Source: Fimadaptatus sp050946055 | Lineage (GTDB): Bacteria > Bacillota > Clostridia > Christensenellales > Aristaeellaceae | Length of the DNA: 64,000 nucleotides | Reading direction: 5' to 3' | NCBI GenBank assembly: GCA_050946055.1 | Contig: JBMNUB010000009.1 | Location: 17,770-81,769, forward strand | Shown: piece after piece, positions 53,606 through 61,824 of the stretch | Layout of the letters: each line of letters begins with the position of its first letter | Position numbering within the stretch: the first letter of the stretch is position 1 | The notes under the pieces: generated by a model | The model's database searches: none | What the model was told of the DNA's origin: nothing | The model's input: the letters and a program-made list of their open reading frames with translations, nothing else | Position numbers and translations under genes: made by a program

Positions 53606-54313
53606 TTAACTCATATGCCCGGAATCAGCTCTGCCCATTCCCTCATCCAGCACTCCATCCGCCAGAAACACCGTGCGCTTGCCGAAGGCGGCAACCTTGG
53701 CATCATGCGTTATCTGGATTATCGTGCGGCCGGTGGCGTTTAGCGATTGGAACAGCTCCAGTATGTCGTGACCGGTGCGGGAGTCCAGCGCCCCGGTCGG
53801 CTCGTCGGCCAGCAGCAGCGCAGGCTCCGTCACAAGCGCACGCGCTATGGCCACGCGCTGCTGCTGCCCGCCCGACAGCTCGCTGGGCTTGTGGCCGAGT
53901 CGCTCAGACAGGCCCACCTGCGCTATCGCCCGGCGCGCTTCCTCCTCCGCCTGCCGCCTGCGCATGCCGCGTATCAGCAGCGGCATCATCACGTTTTGCA
54001 GCACGTCGTACTGCGGTATGAGCTGGTACTTCTGGAAGATGAAGCCTATCTTGCGGTTGCGTATGTCGGTCAGCATGTCGCTGTCGGCCTCATGTACGGG
54101 TATGTCCTTAAGCATGTAGCTGCCGCTGTCCATCACGTCCATGCAGCCCAGTATGTTCATGAGCGTGGACTTGCCCGAACCGGATGCGCCCAGTATGCTC
54201 AGGAACTCGCCCTCCTCCACGCTCATGTCTATGTCCCTAAGCACGTGCAGCGCCGTGTCGCCCATGCGGTACGACTTGTTTACGCCGTGCATCTCTATCA
54301 GGGCTGCTCCCAT
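53606..54313 (-). CDS. MacB-like ABC transporter ATP-binding protein
   Basis: The 235-residue ATPase has Walker A GASGSGKSTLMN, signature LSGGQQQRVAIARAL, Walker B LLLADEPTGALD and the switch histidine in IIQITHD; TGALD and LNILGCMD-like features place it in the LolD/MacB subfamily. It powers the FtsX-type permease encoded two genes upstream. It overlaps the lipoprotein gene by 16 bases and has GGAGGTG 5 bases before the ATG. It is the last gene of the four-gene efflux operon. Confidence 0.96.
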   Translation of the reverse strand: MGAALIEMHGVNKSYRMGDTALHVLRDIDMSVEEGEFLSILGASGSGKSTLMNILGCMDVMDSGSYMLKDIPVHEADSDMLTDIRNRKIGFIFQKYQLIPQYDVLQNVMMPLLIRGMRRRQAEEEARRAIAQVGLSERLGHKPSELSGGQQQRVAIARALVTEPALLLADEPTGALDSRTGHDILELFQSLNATGRTIIQITHDAKVAAFGKRTVFLADGVLDEGMGRADSGHMS

Positions 54314-54828
54314 ATGGTCACCTCCACCACGCTGCCCGTGTCATTGTTTACCTCCAGCATCACTACGGAGCTCTTCTTCAGGGCATCCATGGTCACAGTC
54401 TGGCCGGTGGTCATGTCGGTTATGGTCAGGCCGGCGGGCAGGGTAAAGCTCTTGTCCTCATCCAGCCACTTCAGCTCCATGCGCTCCTCCGCCTGAACCT
54501 CGCCCACAGTCGTAGTCGCGGACATTGTCGCCGCCATTACTACTTCGCCTGAACCGCCATCTGCCGCCTGCACATCCGGCTGCATGTCCGCGCCGTCCAC
54601 GTCCTGATCATACGGCAGCTCAGCCAGCCTCAGCGTCAGCTCGTTGCCCACAAGATCCTTGACCTTGCCAAAGTACATCTGGATGGACGGCGCTTCCGGC
54701 TGGCCGGCCGCAGCGTCGGGCGCACCGGCGGTCACGTCGGGCATACCGGCAGCCGCATCGGGCGAGCAGGCGCTGGCGAATATGGCTATGAACAGTACGG
54801 AGGCTATCAGTGCAAACATCTTCTTCAT
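54298..54828 (-). CDS. Lipoprotein of the efflux operon
   Basis: The 176-residue protein has a lipoprotein signal peptide (MKKMFALIASVLFIAIFASAC, lipobox FASAC with Cys21), then an Ala/Pro/Asp-rich linker with repeated PDxxAG units, and a beta-rich domain (QMYFGKVKDLVGNELTLRLA ... LTITDMTTGQTVTM). Similar small proteins accompany MacB-type exporters in Clostridia. Its position between permease and ATPase suggests a role in the exporter, perhaps substrate or adaptor contact. AAAGGATG precedes the ATG. Confidence 0.85.
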   Translation of the reverse strand: MKKMFALIASVLFIAIFASACSPDAAAGMPDVTAGAPDAAAGQPEAPSIQMYFGKVKDLVGNELTLRLAELPYDQDVDGADMQPDVQAADGGSGEVVMAATMSATTTVGEVQAEERMELKWLDEDKSFTLPAGLTITDMTTGQTVTMDALKKSSVVMLEVNNDTGSVVEVTIWEQP

Positions 54829-54895
54829 AATAAAACTACATCCTTTCTCAATCCGATAATGTATCAGGTATCAATTCTTGGCGCGCATCTAAGCG

Positions 54896-56104
54896 TCATT
54901 CCTCGGCCAGCGCATCCACGGGCTTGAGTCGCGCGGCCTTCATGGCGGGATACAGCCCAAACACCGTACCCGTTATCGCGGCAAACAGAAACGCTATCAG
55001 CTTGCCCTCCGGCGATTCATAGAGCGGCATGGTCGCGTATCGCTTGAGCAGCGTCAGCGCGAAGCTGCTCAGCGCCACGCCCACCGCGCCGCCGCCCATG
55101 CCCATGCACATCGATTCCATCAGGAATTGCAGGAGTATGTCCCGCCTGCGCATGCCCAGCGCACCCAGTATGCCTATCTCCCGCGTGCGCTCCTTTATGG
55201 TCACGAACAGCACGTTCATTATGCCTATTCCGCTGACCAGAAGCACTATCGCCGCCACCGAGATCAGCAGCATCTTCATGTTGCGGGCGGATTCTGTCGC
55301 CGCATCTATGCGGCTACCCGCATCCTCCACCCTGTATATCGCTGGATTGTCCAGGCGATAGCGCAGCGTGCTCTCTATCTCGCGCATGGCCAGCTTGACC
55401 TTGTCTATGCCGCGCGCCTTGCCCACCATCTGGCCGTAGGAGTACTCCATTATCTTATCGTGCCTGAGCATGGCGCTCTGCGGTATGAACACGGTGTCAT
55501 CCGAGTCCAGTCCCTGCATGCCGTCGCCCTTGCGCGCCAGCACGCCTATTATCCGGTAATTCACGCCGTCTATGACTATGTTCTGACCCAGAGCAGTTTC
55601 CGGGCGCGGGAAATGCTTCTCGGCCAGCCCGCGGCCTATCACCGCCACGCGCGCGCCGTCCTGATGGTCGCCCTCGCTCATGTCCTGCCCGAACTCCATG
55701 TCAAACCCCGATATCTCGGCATAGCCCTGAGTTACGCCCGATATGGACGCAGTCTCCTTCTTGCCCGCTATCTTTGCCTCGGTGTAGGCGCTCGTGCGCA
55801 GATACATGCCCTCCAGCGCCGTGCTTTCATCCAATATCTGCTCCAGCAGCTCCTGCGTCAGCTCATCGCCCGGCGACATGCGCGCGCCGGCATTCATGGC
55901 CTGATAGTTCATGTTCACGTATATGGTGTCAGCGGACAGCCCGGAGAACTGTTCTGCCGCCTTGCGCTCGCCGCCCTGACCTATGGCTATGACCAGCACT
56001 ATGGTTATCGTGCCGACTATTATGCCCAGCGACGTAAGCACCGCGCGGAACTTGTTCTTCATCATGTTCACGCCTACCATGCGCATCAGCTCGCAAGTCC
56101 TCAT
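54896..56104 (-). CDS. MacB/FtsX-type ABC transporter permease
   Basis: The 402-residue permease has the MacB topology: one N-terminal transmembrane helix (FRAVLTSLGIIVGTITIVLVIAIG region), a large extracytoplasmic domain (residues 45-275) and three C-terminal helices (LLISVAAIVLLVSGIGIMNV, GGGAVGVALSSFALTL, LIAFLFAAITGTVFGLYPA) ending with AARLKPVDALAEE. It overlaps the HlyD adaptor stop by 4 bases. With the adaptor and ATPase it forms a MacAB-like exporter for peptides, drugs or lipids. Confidence 0.95.
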   Translation of the reverse strand: MRTCELMRMVGVNMMKNKFRAVLTSLGIIVGTITIVLVIAIGQGGERKAAEQFSGLSADTIYVNMNYQAMNAGARMSPGDELTQELLEQILDESTALEGMYLRTSAYTEAKIAGKKETASISGVTQGYAEISGFDMEFGQDMSEGDHQDGARVAVIGRGLAEKHFPRPETALGQNIVIDGVNYRIIGVLARKGDGMQGLDSDDTVFIPQSAMLRHDKIMEYSYGQMVGKARGIDKVKLAMREIESTLRYRLDNPAIYRVEDAGSRIDAATESARNMKMLLISVAAIVLLVSGIGIMNVLFVTIKERTREIGILGALGMRRRDILLQFLMESMCMGMGGGAVGVALSSFALTLLKRYATMPLYESPEGKLIAFLFAAITGTVFGLYPAMKAARLKPVDALAEE

Positions 56105-57399
56105 AGCTCGTCCACCACCACAGCCGTGTCGCCCGGGTTCAGCCCGCCGGTAACCTCGCTGACCTTGCCGTCGGAAAAGCCCGTCGTTATCTGCCGCTCG
56201 ACGAGTTCGCCCGCCGCATCGCGCACCAGCACGTACTGCGCGCCGTCGCGCTGGAATATGGCCTTGTTGGACAGCGTAAGCACTTCCTTCTTCTGCGCCA
56301 GTATCGCCGTGCCATAGCAGGTCATGCCGTCCATCAGCTCCAGCTCCGTCCCGTCTATGCGCACCTCAACTTCAAACTTGCCCTCGTCATTGGCCATGTG
56401 CGTCACGCGCTCCACGTATCCCACCAGCAGCTCGGTGGGATAGGCGTTGGCGTACAGCTCAACCCGCTGGCCGACTTCGATGTTGGGTATGTCCTCCTGC
56501 TCCGCACTGAATGCCATGCGCCAGTTCTGCTGCGTGGAGAACCTTACCAGCGGCTTGGCGCCCAGCTCATCGCCCAACTCGTAGCCCAGCTCTATCACCA
56601 CGCCGCTGCACGCCGCGCGCACATCGGGATCGGCTATCAGCTCCTTGAGCGCATCTACTTCTTCCTGCTTGGCCTCCATGAGCTGTCCGGCCAGCGCTAT
56701 CCGCTCCTCGATTAGCTCCACTGCCTTTATGTCGGCCCCAGTCTGCGCCAGCGCATCGGACTCATGCTCTATTACGTCCTTCCTTGCAGCCTTGAGCGCA
56801 TCCTGCGCCGCGCTTATGCGCTCCATCTCCGCATCTATGGCCTGAAATCTGGCGTTAAGCTCCGCGTCGTTGGGCGATTTGCGCAGCTTGGACTTGACTT
56901 CATCGCGCTCGCCGTCCAGACGCTCTTTGAGGTTCTTGAAGTACTTGACATAGGCATTGTAGTCCGCCTTGCTCATGCGCTTGTCGGAGGCAAGGCGCGA
57001 TACCAGGCCGTTCACATTGGAGGCGCGCGCCGACAGCTCCTCGTCCAGCGCCTTTCTGGCATCGCCGCATTCCTTCATGGCCTCGCTCAGCAGCTCGTTT
57101 AGCCTATCCACATCGTACCTTGCTATTATGTCGCCCTGCTGCACCTTGTCGCCCTTGCTGACCATATACTCGCCAAGCTTCGCGCCCACATGGCCGCTCT
57201 GCTCCTGCACCTCGCCGTTTATCCTGCCAGCTATGTTTACGCCCACGGTTATATCGCCCATGGTCGCCGTGTAATCGCGCTCTCGCACTATCACATCCTG
57301 CTCCGGCTGCATGCCCTGCCAGTAAAACCAACCTGCCAGTGCAGCCACTATGACCAGCACTATCCATATTGTGACGCTCTTGCGCCTGTTTCGCTTCAT
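56101..57399 (-). CDS. HlyD/MacA-type periplasmic adaptor protein
   Basis: The 432-residue protein has an N-terminal membrane anchor (VTIWIVLVIVAALAGWFYW), a split lipoyl/barrel-sandwich domain (GDKVQQGDIIARYDVDRLNE ... CSGVVIELGYELGDELGAKP), an extended coiled-coil hairpin between (residues 110-250) and beta-barrel domains at the C-terminus. The ATG at 57399 has GGAGG 7 bases upstream. It is the first gene of the operon; upstream lie direct repeats shared with the neighbouring two-component system. Confidence 0.94.
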   Translation of the reverse strand: MKRNRRKSVTIWIVLVIVAALAGWFYWQGMQPEQDVIVRERDYTATMGDITVGVNIAGRINGEVQEQSGHVGAKLGEYMVSKGDKVQQGDIIARYDVDRLNELLSEAMKECGDARKALDEELSARASNVNGLVSRLASDKRMSKADYNAYVKYFKNLKERLDGERDEVKSKLRKSPNDAELNARFQAIDAEMERISAAQDALKAARKDVIEHESDALAQTGADIKAVELIEERIALAGQLMEAKQEEVDALKELIADPDVRAACSGVVIELGYELGDELGAKPLVRFSTQQNWRMAFSAEQEDIPNIEVGQRVELYANAYPTELLVGYVERVTHMANDEGKFEVEVRIDGTELELMDGMTCYGTAILAQKKEVLTLSNKAIFQRDGAQYVLVRDAAGELVERQITTGFSDGKVSEVTGGLNPGDTAVVVDEL

Positions 57400-57445
57400 G
57401 TTCCATCCTCCTTGCCTTGACTGCAAACACATCTTACCAGACTCA

Positions 57446-57463
57446 AGGTAAAGAGCAGGTCAA
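57446..57463 (-). promoter_or_regulatory. Direct-repeat operator upstream of the efflux operon
   Basis: Minus strand TTGACCT-N4-TTTACCT, two 7-bp repeats with 11-bp period, located 17 bases before an extended -10 TGGTAAGAT. This is the layout bound by OmpR/PhoB-family regulators. The same repeat occurs upstream of the response regulator gene at 59705-59722. Confidence 0.55.
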
Positions 57464-57678
57464 CGCGCAGCCATAAGAGCGGCCATCACACAAACATAAT
57501 GTAAGCTCTGGCTATAATCGCTGTGTCCGCCTGTGCCGCCGTGCCTTGCGCTGCCTGCATGGGTCGCGCTCCACCGCGCCTGCACCGGGCAAGCGCAGAG
57601 TCCTTTCGGGCATGCTGCCGCCCATGCGGCGATGTCGCAATGCCCGCAATACAGTGCAGCTTCATTGCGCGCATAGAT
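57464..57678. other. Intergenic region, no gene seen
   Basis: About 215 bases between the efflux promoter and the terminator of the two-component operon; a TATAAT on the plus strand (57513-57518) has no gene behind it. Confidence 0.35.
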
Positions 57679-57710
57679 AAAAAAACGCCGCCGGGGCAAA
57701 TTCCGGCAGC
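57679..57710 (-). terminator. Terminator of the two-component operon
   Basis: Minus strand stem GCTGCCGG/CCGGCGGC with an 8-base loop followed by seven T residues. Confidence 0.85.
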
Positions 57711-57776
57711 ATTACAACGCGCGCAAAGGCCCTGCGGCAGGCCACGCCGTTTGCATATATATGCAGTTTTGCGCCG

Positions 57777-58985
57777 TCACGCGCGCGGGAACTCCATAAC
57801 AAAGCAGCTGCCCTGCGGCCTCACCGGCTCATAGCGCAGCCGGCCACCGCAGCGCGTAACGGCGGAGCTGACTATCGCCAGCCCCAGCCCCGCGCCTCCA
57901 GCCTGGCGCGAGCGGGATTTGTCGGCGCGATAGAACGGCTCGAATATGTGCGCCGCATCCTCGGGCGCTATGCCCGGGCCGCCATCGGATATGCTCACCT
58001 CGACCTGCTGACCGGTGCAGGTCATGCCTATTGTGACATCGCTGCCTTCGCCATACTTGAGTGCGTTTTCTATAACGTTTGTGAAGGCGTGGCGAAGCAA
58101 GTCCGGGTCTGCCGATATGCTCGCGGGCAGCGTGCTGTGCCTGAGCGCGACATGCATGTCGTCCGCGATGGGCTGCATGTCGCATATGACCTCGCAAAGC
58201 AGCTCATCCACGCGCATCACGCGCATGTCGGAATCGCGCCCCGCCGCCGACAGCGCCAGCAGCTGCCGCGTAAGCCCTATCATGCGGCCATTCTGCTTGC
58301 GCACCACGTCCAATGCCTCCATGCAGTCCTGCACATCGGGCTCATCGTCCATGTCCAACACGTCCAGCGCGGTCTTTACAACGGTCAGCGGCGTCTTGAG
58401 TTCATGCGCGGCATAGGCGTGAAAGCGGCGCTCGCGCTCCATGCCCTGCCGCACGCGCTCTATCAGCGCATGGAACGCGCTCGACAGCCTGCCCACCTCG
58501 TCCTCCGAGCGGAAGCCGTCCAGATTGCACTCCAGCGACTCCGCGTCCATGCGCTCTATCACGCCGGTCAGCTTGCGCACCGGCCTCAGCGCCAGCCCGG
58601 CAACTATGTACGTCAGCACCGCGCCCAGCAGCACTATGCCGCCCAGTATCAGCCAGAGCCGCGCGGTGTAGCCCGCAACGCCCGTGTCCAGCACAGCTGC
58701 CGCCGTGGCCAGCGTGGCCGCGCTTACGCTGGGGCCATCGGCAGGCTCATATTCGGGCGGCAGCTGGACCGCATCCATCTCCACACTCGGCGGCAGGGCG
58801 GCATTGGGCGCGCCTTCCGCCTGTGTCTCTATCCTGACCGTCTCGGCGGATATCACCGCCTGCATGGGTGCTACCAGCATGCGCTGCATCTGCTGCTGCG
58901 CCATCAGCGCCAGAGCCGCGCACATAATCGCAAGCAGCAGCGTAGTCAGCAGCGTAAGCCGCCAGCGCAGCGTTATGCGCCTCAT
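57777..58985 (-). CDS. Sensor histidine kinase of the efflux-linked two-component system
   Basis: The 402-residue kinase has transmembrane helices near 10-28 and 105-128, an extracytoplasmic domain of about 75 residues, a HAMP linker, phosphoacceptor His in AYAAHELKTPLTVVKTAL near 195, N-box NVIENALKYGEG, and GGAGLGLAIVSSAV. The ATG overlaps the regulator stop by 4 bases. It probably senses envelope or drug stress, inferred from the adjacent exporter. Confidence 0.95.
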   Translation of the reverse strand: MRRITLRWRLTLLTTLLLAIMCAALALMAQQQMQRMLVAPMQAVISAETVRIETQAEGAPNAALPPSVEMDAVQLPPEYEPADGPSVSAATLATAAAVLDTGVAGYTARLWLILGGIVLLGAVLTYIVAGLALRPVRKLTGVIERMDAESLECNLDGFRSEDEVGRLSSAFHALIERVRQGMERERRFHAYAAHELKTPLTVVKTALDVLDMDDEPDVQDCMEALDVVRKQNGRMIGLTRQLLALSAAGRDSDMRVMRVDELLCEVICDMQPIADDMHVALRHSTLPASISADPDLLRHAFTNVIENALKYGEGSDVTIGMTCTGQQVEVSISDGGPGIAPEDAAHIFEPFYRADKSRSRQAGGAGLGLAIVSSAVTRCGGRLRYEPVRPQGSCFVMEFPRA

Positions 58986-59665
58986 CTTCCCCTCACTCCT
59001 TCTATTATATAGCCCCTGCCGCGCACTGTCTGTATGACCTCATCGCCCACGGCGGCGCGCAGCTTGCGGCGCAGGCTGCTTATGTGTACCTTGACCGAAG
59101 CGCTGAAGTAATCTGCGTCGCTGCTCCATACATGCTCTATAAGTTCCTCCGCGCTTATGGTCCTGTCCGAATGCAGCATCAGGTATTCCAATATGGCATA
59201 TTCGCGCGGCGCAAGCGGTATCAAATCGCCCGCCTCGGACGCTGCGCGCTTTTCGTTTAGCATAAGTTTTATGCCCCTGCCGTGCAACGCCGTATCCTTC
59301 TGCACGAACTCACGGCGCAGCAACACGCCTATGCGCGCCTCCAGCTCGCGAAAGTCGAACGGCTTGGGCAGATAGTCGCTTGCGCCCAGATCCAGCCCCT
59401 TGACGCGATCCTCTATCTCCGACCGCGCCGACAGTATCAGCACGCGCGAATCCGGCTTTTCAGCGCGCAACCGCTCAAGCACGTCCAGTCCATCCAGCGT
59501 GGGCAGATTGAGGTCGAGCACTATCGCGTCGTAATCGTTTATGCAGGCCGTCTCCAGCCCTTCCAGCCCATCGTGCGCCATGTCCACCACATAGCCCCGC
59601 TTTTGCAGCCCCTTTTGCAGCATGCGGGCGAGATCGACTTCATCCTCAATTATCAGCAGCTTCAC
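58982..59665 (-). CDS. OmpR-family response regulator, GTG start
   Basis: The 227-residue regulator has a receiver domain (acidic pair in IIEDEVDLA, phosphoacceptor in AIVLDLNLPTLDGLDV near 51, LSAR, PKPFDFREL) and a winged-helix domain (APREYAILEYLM, VHISSLRRKLR, TVRGRGYII). GTG at 59665 is chosen because GGGAGG is 7 bases upstream; the ATG six codons earlier would contain that Shine-Dalgarno. It likely controls its own operon and the efflux operon via TTTACCT repeats. Confidence 0.95.
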   Translation of the reverse strand: MKLLIIEDEVDLARMLQKGLQKRGYVVDMAHDGLEGLETACINDYDAIVLDLNLPTLDGLDVLERLRAEKPDSRVLILSARSEIEDRVKGLDLGASDYLPKPFDFRELEARIGVLLRREFVQKDTALHGRGIKLMLNEKRAASEAGDLIPLAPREYAILEYLMLHSDRTISAEELIEHVWSSDADYFSASVKVHISSLRRKLRAAVGDEVIQTVRGRGYIIEGVRGR

Positions 59666-59704
59666 ACCAGCGCCTCCCTTCACTCATTACATCATACCAC
59701 AAAT

Positions 59705-59722
59705 AGATAAGCATAAGGTAAA
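59705..59722 (-). promoter_or_regulatory. Direct-repeat operator upstream of the response regulator gene
   Basis: Minus strand TTTACCT-N4-CTTATCT, the same 11-bp period as the efflux site, 27 bases from CTTTACCTT to the extended -10 TGGTATGAT (59691-59699 region). The distance is 10 bases, one helical turn, longer than at the efflux promoter. Confidence 0.5.
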
Positions 59723-59853
59723 GACGCAGCGGCTTGCCCACGCAAAAGCGCATTTTAACATTGCCAATCGGCGATTGCAGCGAAATATGGCATATTGACA
59801 TTGCGCGCATTCAATGATAGACTGAGCAAAACAAAGCTACTTAGGTGATGAGC

Positions 59854-60567
59854 ATGGCAAGAAAGCTAAACCGCCGTGAGCGCCGCGAGCGCATGGAGTC
59901 CGATGAGCGCGTTCAGGAGAACAACCGCGTATTGAGCGAGCTGGCGAGTCAGGATAAAGAAGCCGACCGCTACAAGTACGTGCATGAAGACTACACCGGC
60001 ATAAAGTTCATAGACGACATGCTGAACCTGCGGCAGAAGAAACAGCTGCACGAGGACATGGTGCGCGATGGTATCGAAGAACCCGAGCCTTATGTCGAAC
60101 CTAAGTATACGCGCTCAAGATTTGCCTGCGTCAACGCCATCATGACTTGTGGACTGCATCTGCTGCTCAAACTGCCGCGCTTTTCCGACCCCGGCTGGGG
60201 CTTTCCGCTGGAAGAACTTGCAAACATTGGACGCGACCCGCGCGAAAGCCCCGAATACAAGGCGCATCCTATATGGTATCAGGTATCGCTTTTATTGTAT
60301 TCGCTTTTCATTATGGTGCCAGCTTTTGCATTTCCAGCAGCTGTTTTTATGGAGTATTCCGGAGTAGTATTTGAGGCTTTAGGTGCAAACGCAATAGTAC
60401 AAATTATCGTTATATTTGTTACTATGTTTGCAGGCTTTGCGATTGGTTTTAGCGTATTGAATATAATAAACAAATTGTTTCATATTTCCCTCGGCTATTA
60501 TGCATCCATATTCTCATTTTTAATAGGTGCGATGTTGATAATGTTATGTTTTGTCCTATATTTTTAA
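59854..60567 (+). CDS. Membrane protein of unknown function with mosaic composition
   Basis: The 237-residue protein has a charged N-terminal half (RRERRERMESDERVQENNRV, then an acidic stretch) and a hydrophobic C-terminal half with helices QVSLLLYSLFIMVPAFAFPA, ANAIVQIIVIFVTMFAGFAI and YASIFSFLIGAMLIMLCFVL. The first 430 bases have host-like GC-rich codons, while the last 280 bases (from about 60285) are AT-rich with ATT, TTT and TTA codons. This suggests recombination within the gene or replacement of the membrane part. The start at 59854 follows AGGTGA. No family recognised; it lies convergent to Rhs-related sequences. Confidence 0.75.
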   Translation: MARKLNRRERRERMESDERVQENNRVLSELASQDKEADRYKYVHEDYTGIKFIDDMLNLRQKKQLHEDMVRDGIEEPEPYVEPKYTRSRFACVNAIMTCGLHLLLKLPRFSDPGWGFPLEELANIGRDPRESPEYKAHPIWYQVSLLLYSLFIMVPAFAFPAAVFMEYSGVVFEALGANAIVQIIVIFVTMFAGFAIGFSVLNIINKLFHISLGYYASIFSFLIGAMLIMLCFVLYF

Positions 60568-60597
60568 TTAAGCTTTTTAGTCCCCATGTATACGTAT

Positions 60598-60629
60598 AAA
60601 GGAGAGCGATGGATTAATCGCCCTCCTTT
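60598..60629. terminator. Bidirectional terminator hairpin
   Basis: AAAGGAGAGCGAT pairs with ATCGCCCTCCTTT (one mismatch) around a 6-base loop, with A- and T-rich flanks, between the convergent membrane gene and the Rhs fragment. Confidence 0.7.
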
Positions 60630-60637
60630 GATTCCAA

Positions 60638-61040
60638 TTAAATAAATATTGTCGCCTTTATTCCGCAGATTGCTGAGTCTATAAACACTGCTGAAGGTAG
60701 GCTTTTAATGCCATCCTTTACAATTGGCGCTATAAGTTGCTTTGGAAACTGATGCCTAACATTCCTCCAGTAATACGATTCGGCCTTTTTAATTTTTTCA
60801 AAATCCTTTGTGCTATAATCTACCACTAGATTGCCCCCCGCGTCAAGCAGACCGACCTTGCTCATGCCATGCGCTCCTGCACGCTCCCCGCATGGCCGTG
60901 TTCGTCATAGCCCAGCGTGAATTCACTGCCCGTTCCGTACTCGTCCATCGTGCGCACCCTGCACACTCTGTCGGCGAGGTCGCGCTCTATGCTGGTCACT
61001 GTGTTCAGGGCGCTGTCGGTTACGCGCGCGGGTTTGCATT
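60638..61040 (-). pseudogene. Orphan Rhs/YD-repeat fragment with its own C-terminal tip
   Basis: Two overlapping frames carry Rhs-like sequence. The upstream one (about 61040-60862) reads RVTDSALNTVTSIERDLADR and EFTLGYDEHGHAGSVQERMA, YD-repeat-like, and stops. The second (60865-60638, 75 residues) begins MSKVGLLDAGGNLVVDYS, nearly the same as VVGLLDAAGNVVVEYS of the Rhs protein at 61825, then diverges into an AT-rich 57-residue tail (TKDFEKIKKAESYYWRNVR ... KATIFI). A deletion or frameshift joins the parts. It looks like a displaced tip cassette, probably not expressed as a functional toxin. Confidence 0.7.
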
Positions 61041-61052
61041 ATTTTACCTATA

Positions 61053-61092
61053 TAAAAGGGCGCTGTTGCAGAACCCTTTCTGCAACAGCGCC
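61053..61092 (-). terminator. Terminator after the exported protein behind Rhs
   Basis: Minus strand 13-bp perfect stem GGCGCTGTTGCAG/CTGCAACAGCGCC with an 8-base loop followed by CTTTTATATA. Confidence 0.85.
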
Positions 61093-61105
61093 GAGATTAT
61101 ATATG

Positions 61106-61819
61106 TCACCCAATACTGCTGAACTCCGACTGCTCCACATCGAAGAACTGCGCCAGTATAATCGGCACATTACCCGCCTCGTCCGGCGGCATTACGCGCG
61201 TATGAGTAATGACATGCGGATAGTCATACGTATATATAGCCGTCATAAGGAACACCTCATCGTCCTCCCAATACTGGCACACATACCCAAGGCCATCCAT
61301 GTCCGCTATGCTCGCCGCTTCGTTCAGCGCTATGCTCTGCGAGAACTCGTCCCATCCTTTGGTGAGCGAGCTTAGCCCGTCAAACGGCAGCTTGTACATG
61401 ACGCTGCGCGCGTCCTCCGCGAACCACTCCGGCACTTCATCCGCATATCCGCCGAATACGTGCAGCAGGTCGAGCTTATCCGACGGACAGTAATACAGCT
61501 CCATGCGCGTTGGGCGCTTTAGCTCCACTTCGGCCAGCAGCTTTTCCATATCGGGATATTGGTTCGCGGCTATCGAAGTAAAGCCCTTCATCTCGATAAG
61601 GTCAGCAAGTATCGATCCCTGCACGGCGGCATAGCGATACATGGCCCGCTGCGCCTGCGGAAGCTGCTTGGCGTACTTTTCGTTCAGGTCGTCCAGCCAC
61701 ACCTCGCGCTCCATGCCCGGATAATCCGTCTCGGCTTGTTCATCGGCAAGCGCCGCAGGCGCTATCGCCATAAGCAGCGCCAGCATCAATAGCGTTATCC
61801 TTCTATACCTTGCGTTCAA
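61106..61819 (-). CDS. Exported protein translationally coupled to the Rhs gene
   Basis: The 237-residue protein has a signal peptide (RRITLLMLALLMAIAPAALA, cleavage after ALA) and a soluble acidic domain (WLDDLNEKYAKQLPQAQRAM, VELKRPTRMELYYCPSDKLD, YVCQYWEDDEVFLMTAIYTY). No family recognised. It starts with TTG; its GGGAGG Shine-Dalgarno is formed by the last codons of the Rhs gene, whose stop is only 5 bases upstream, so it is translated together with Rhs. By position it could be the immunity protein of the Rhs tip, but its signal peptide and host-like codon use are unusual for that role. Followed by a strong terminator. Confidence 0.8.
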   Translation of the reverse strand: MNARYRRITLLMLALLMAIAPAALADEQAETDYPGMEREVWLDDLNEKYAKQLPQAQRAMYRYAAVQGSILADLIEMKGFTSIAANQYPDMEKLLAEVELKRPTRMELYYCPSDKLDLLHVFGGYADEVPEWFAEDARSVMYKLPFDGLSSLTKGWDEFSQSIALNEAASIADMDGLGYVCQYWEDDEVFLMTAIYTYDYPHVITHTRVMPPDEAGNVPIILAQFFDVEQSEFSSIG

Positions 61820-61824
61820 TATTA

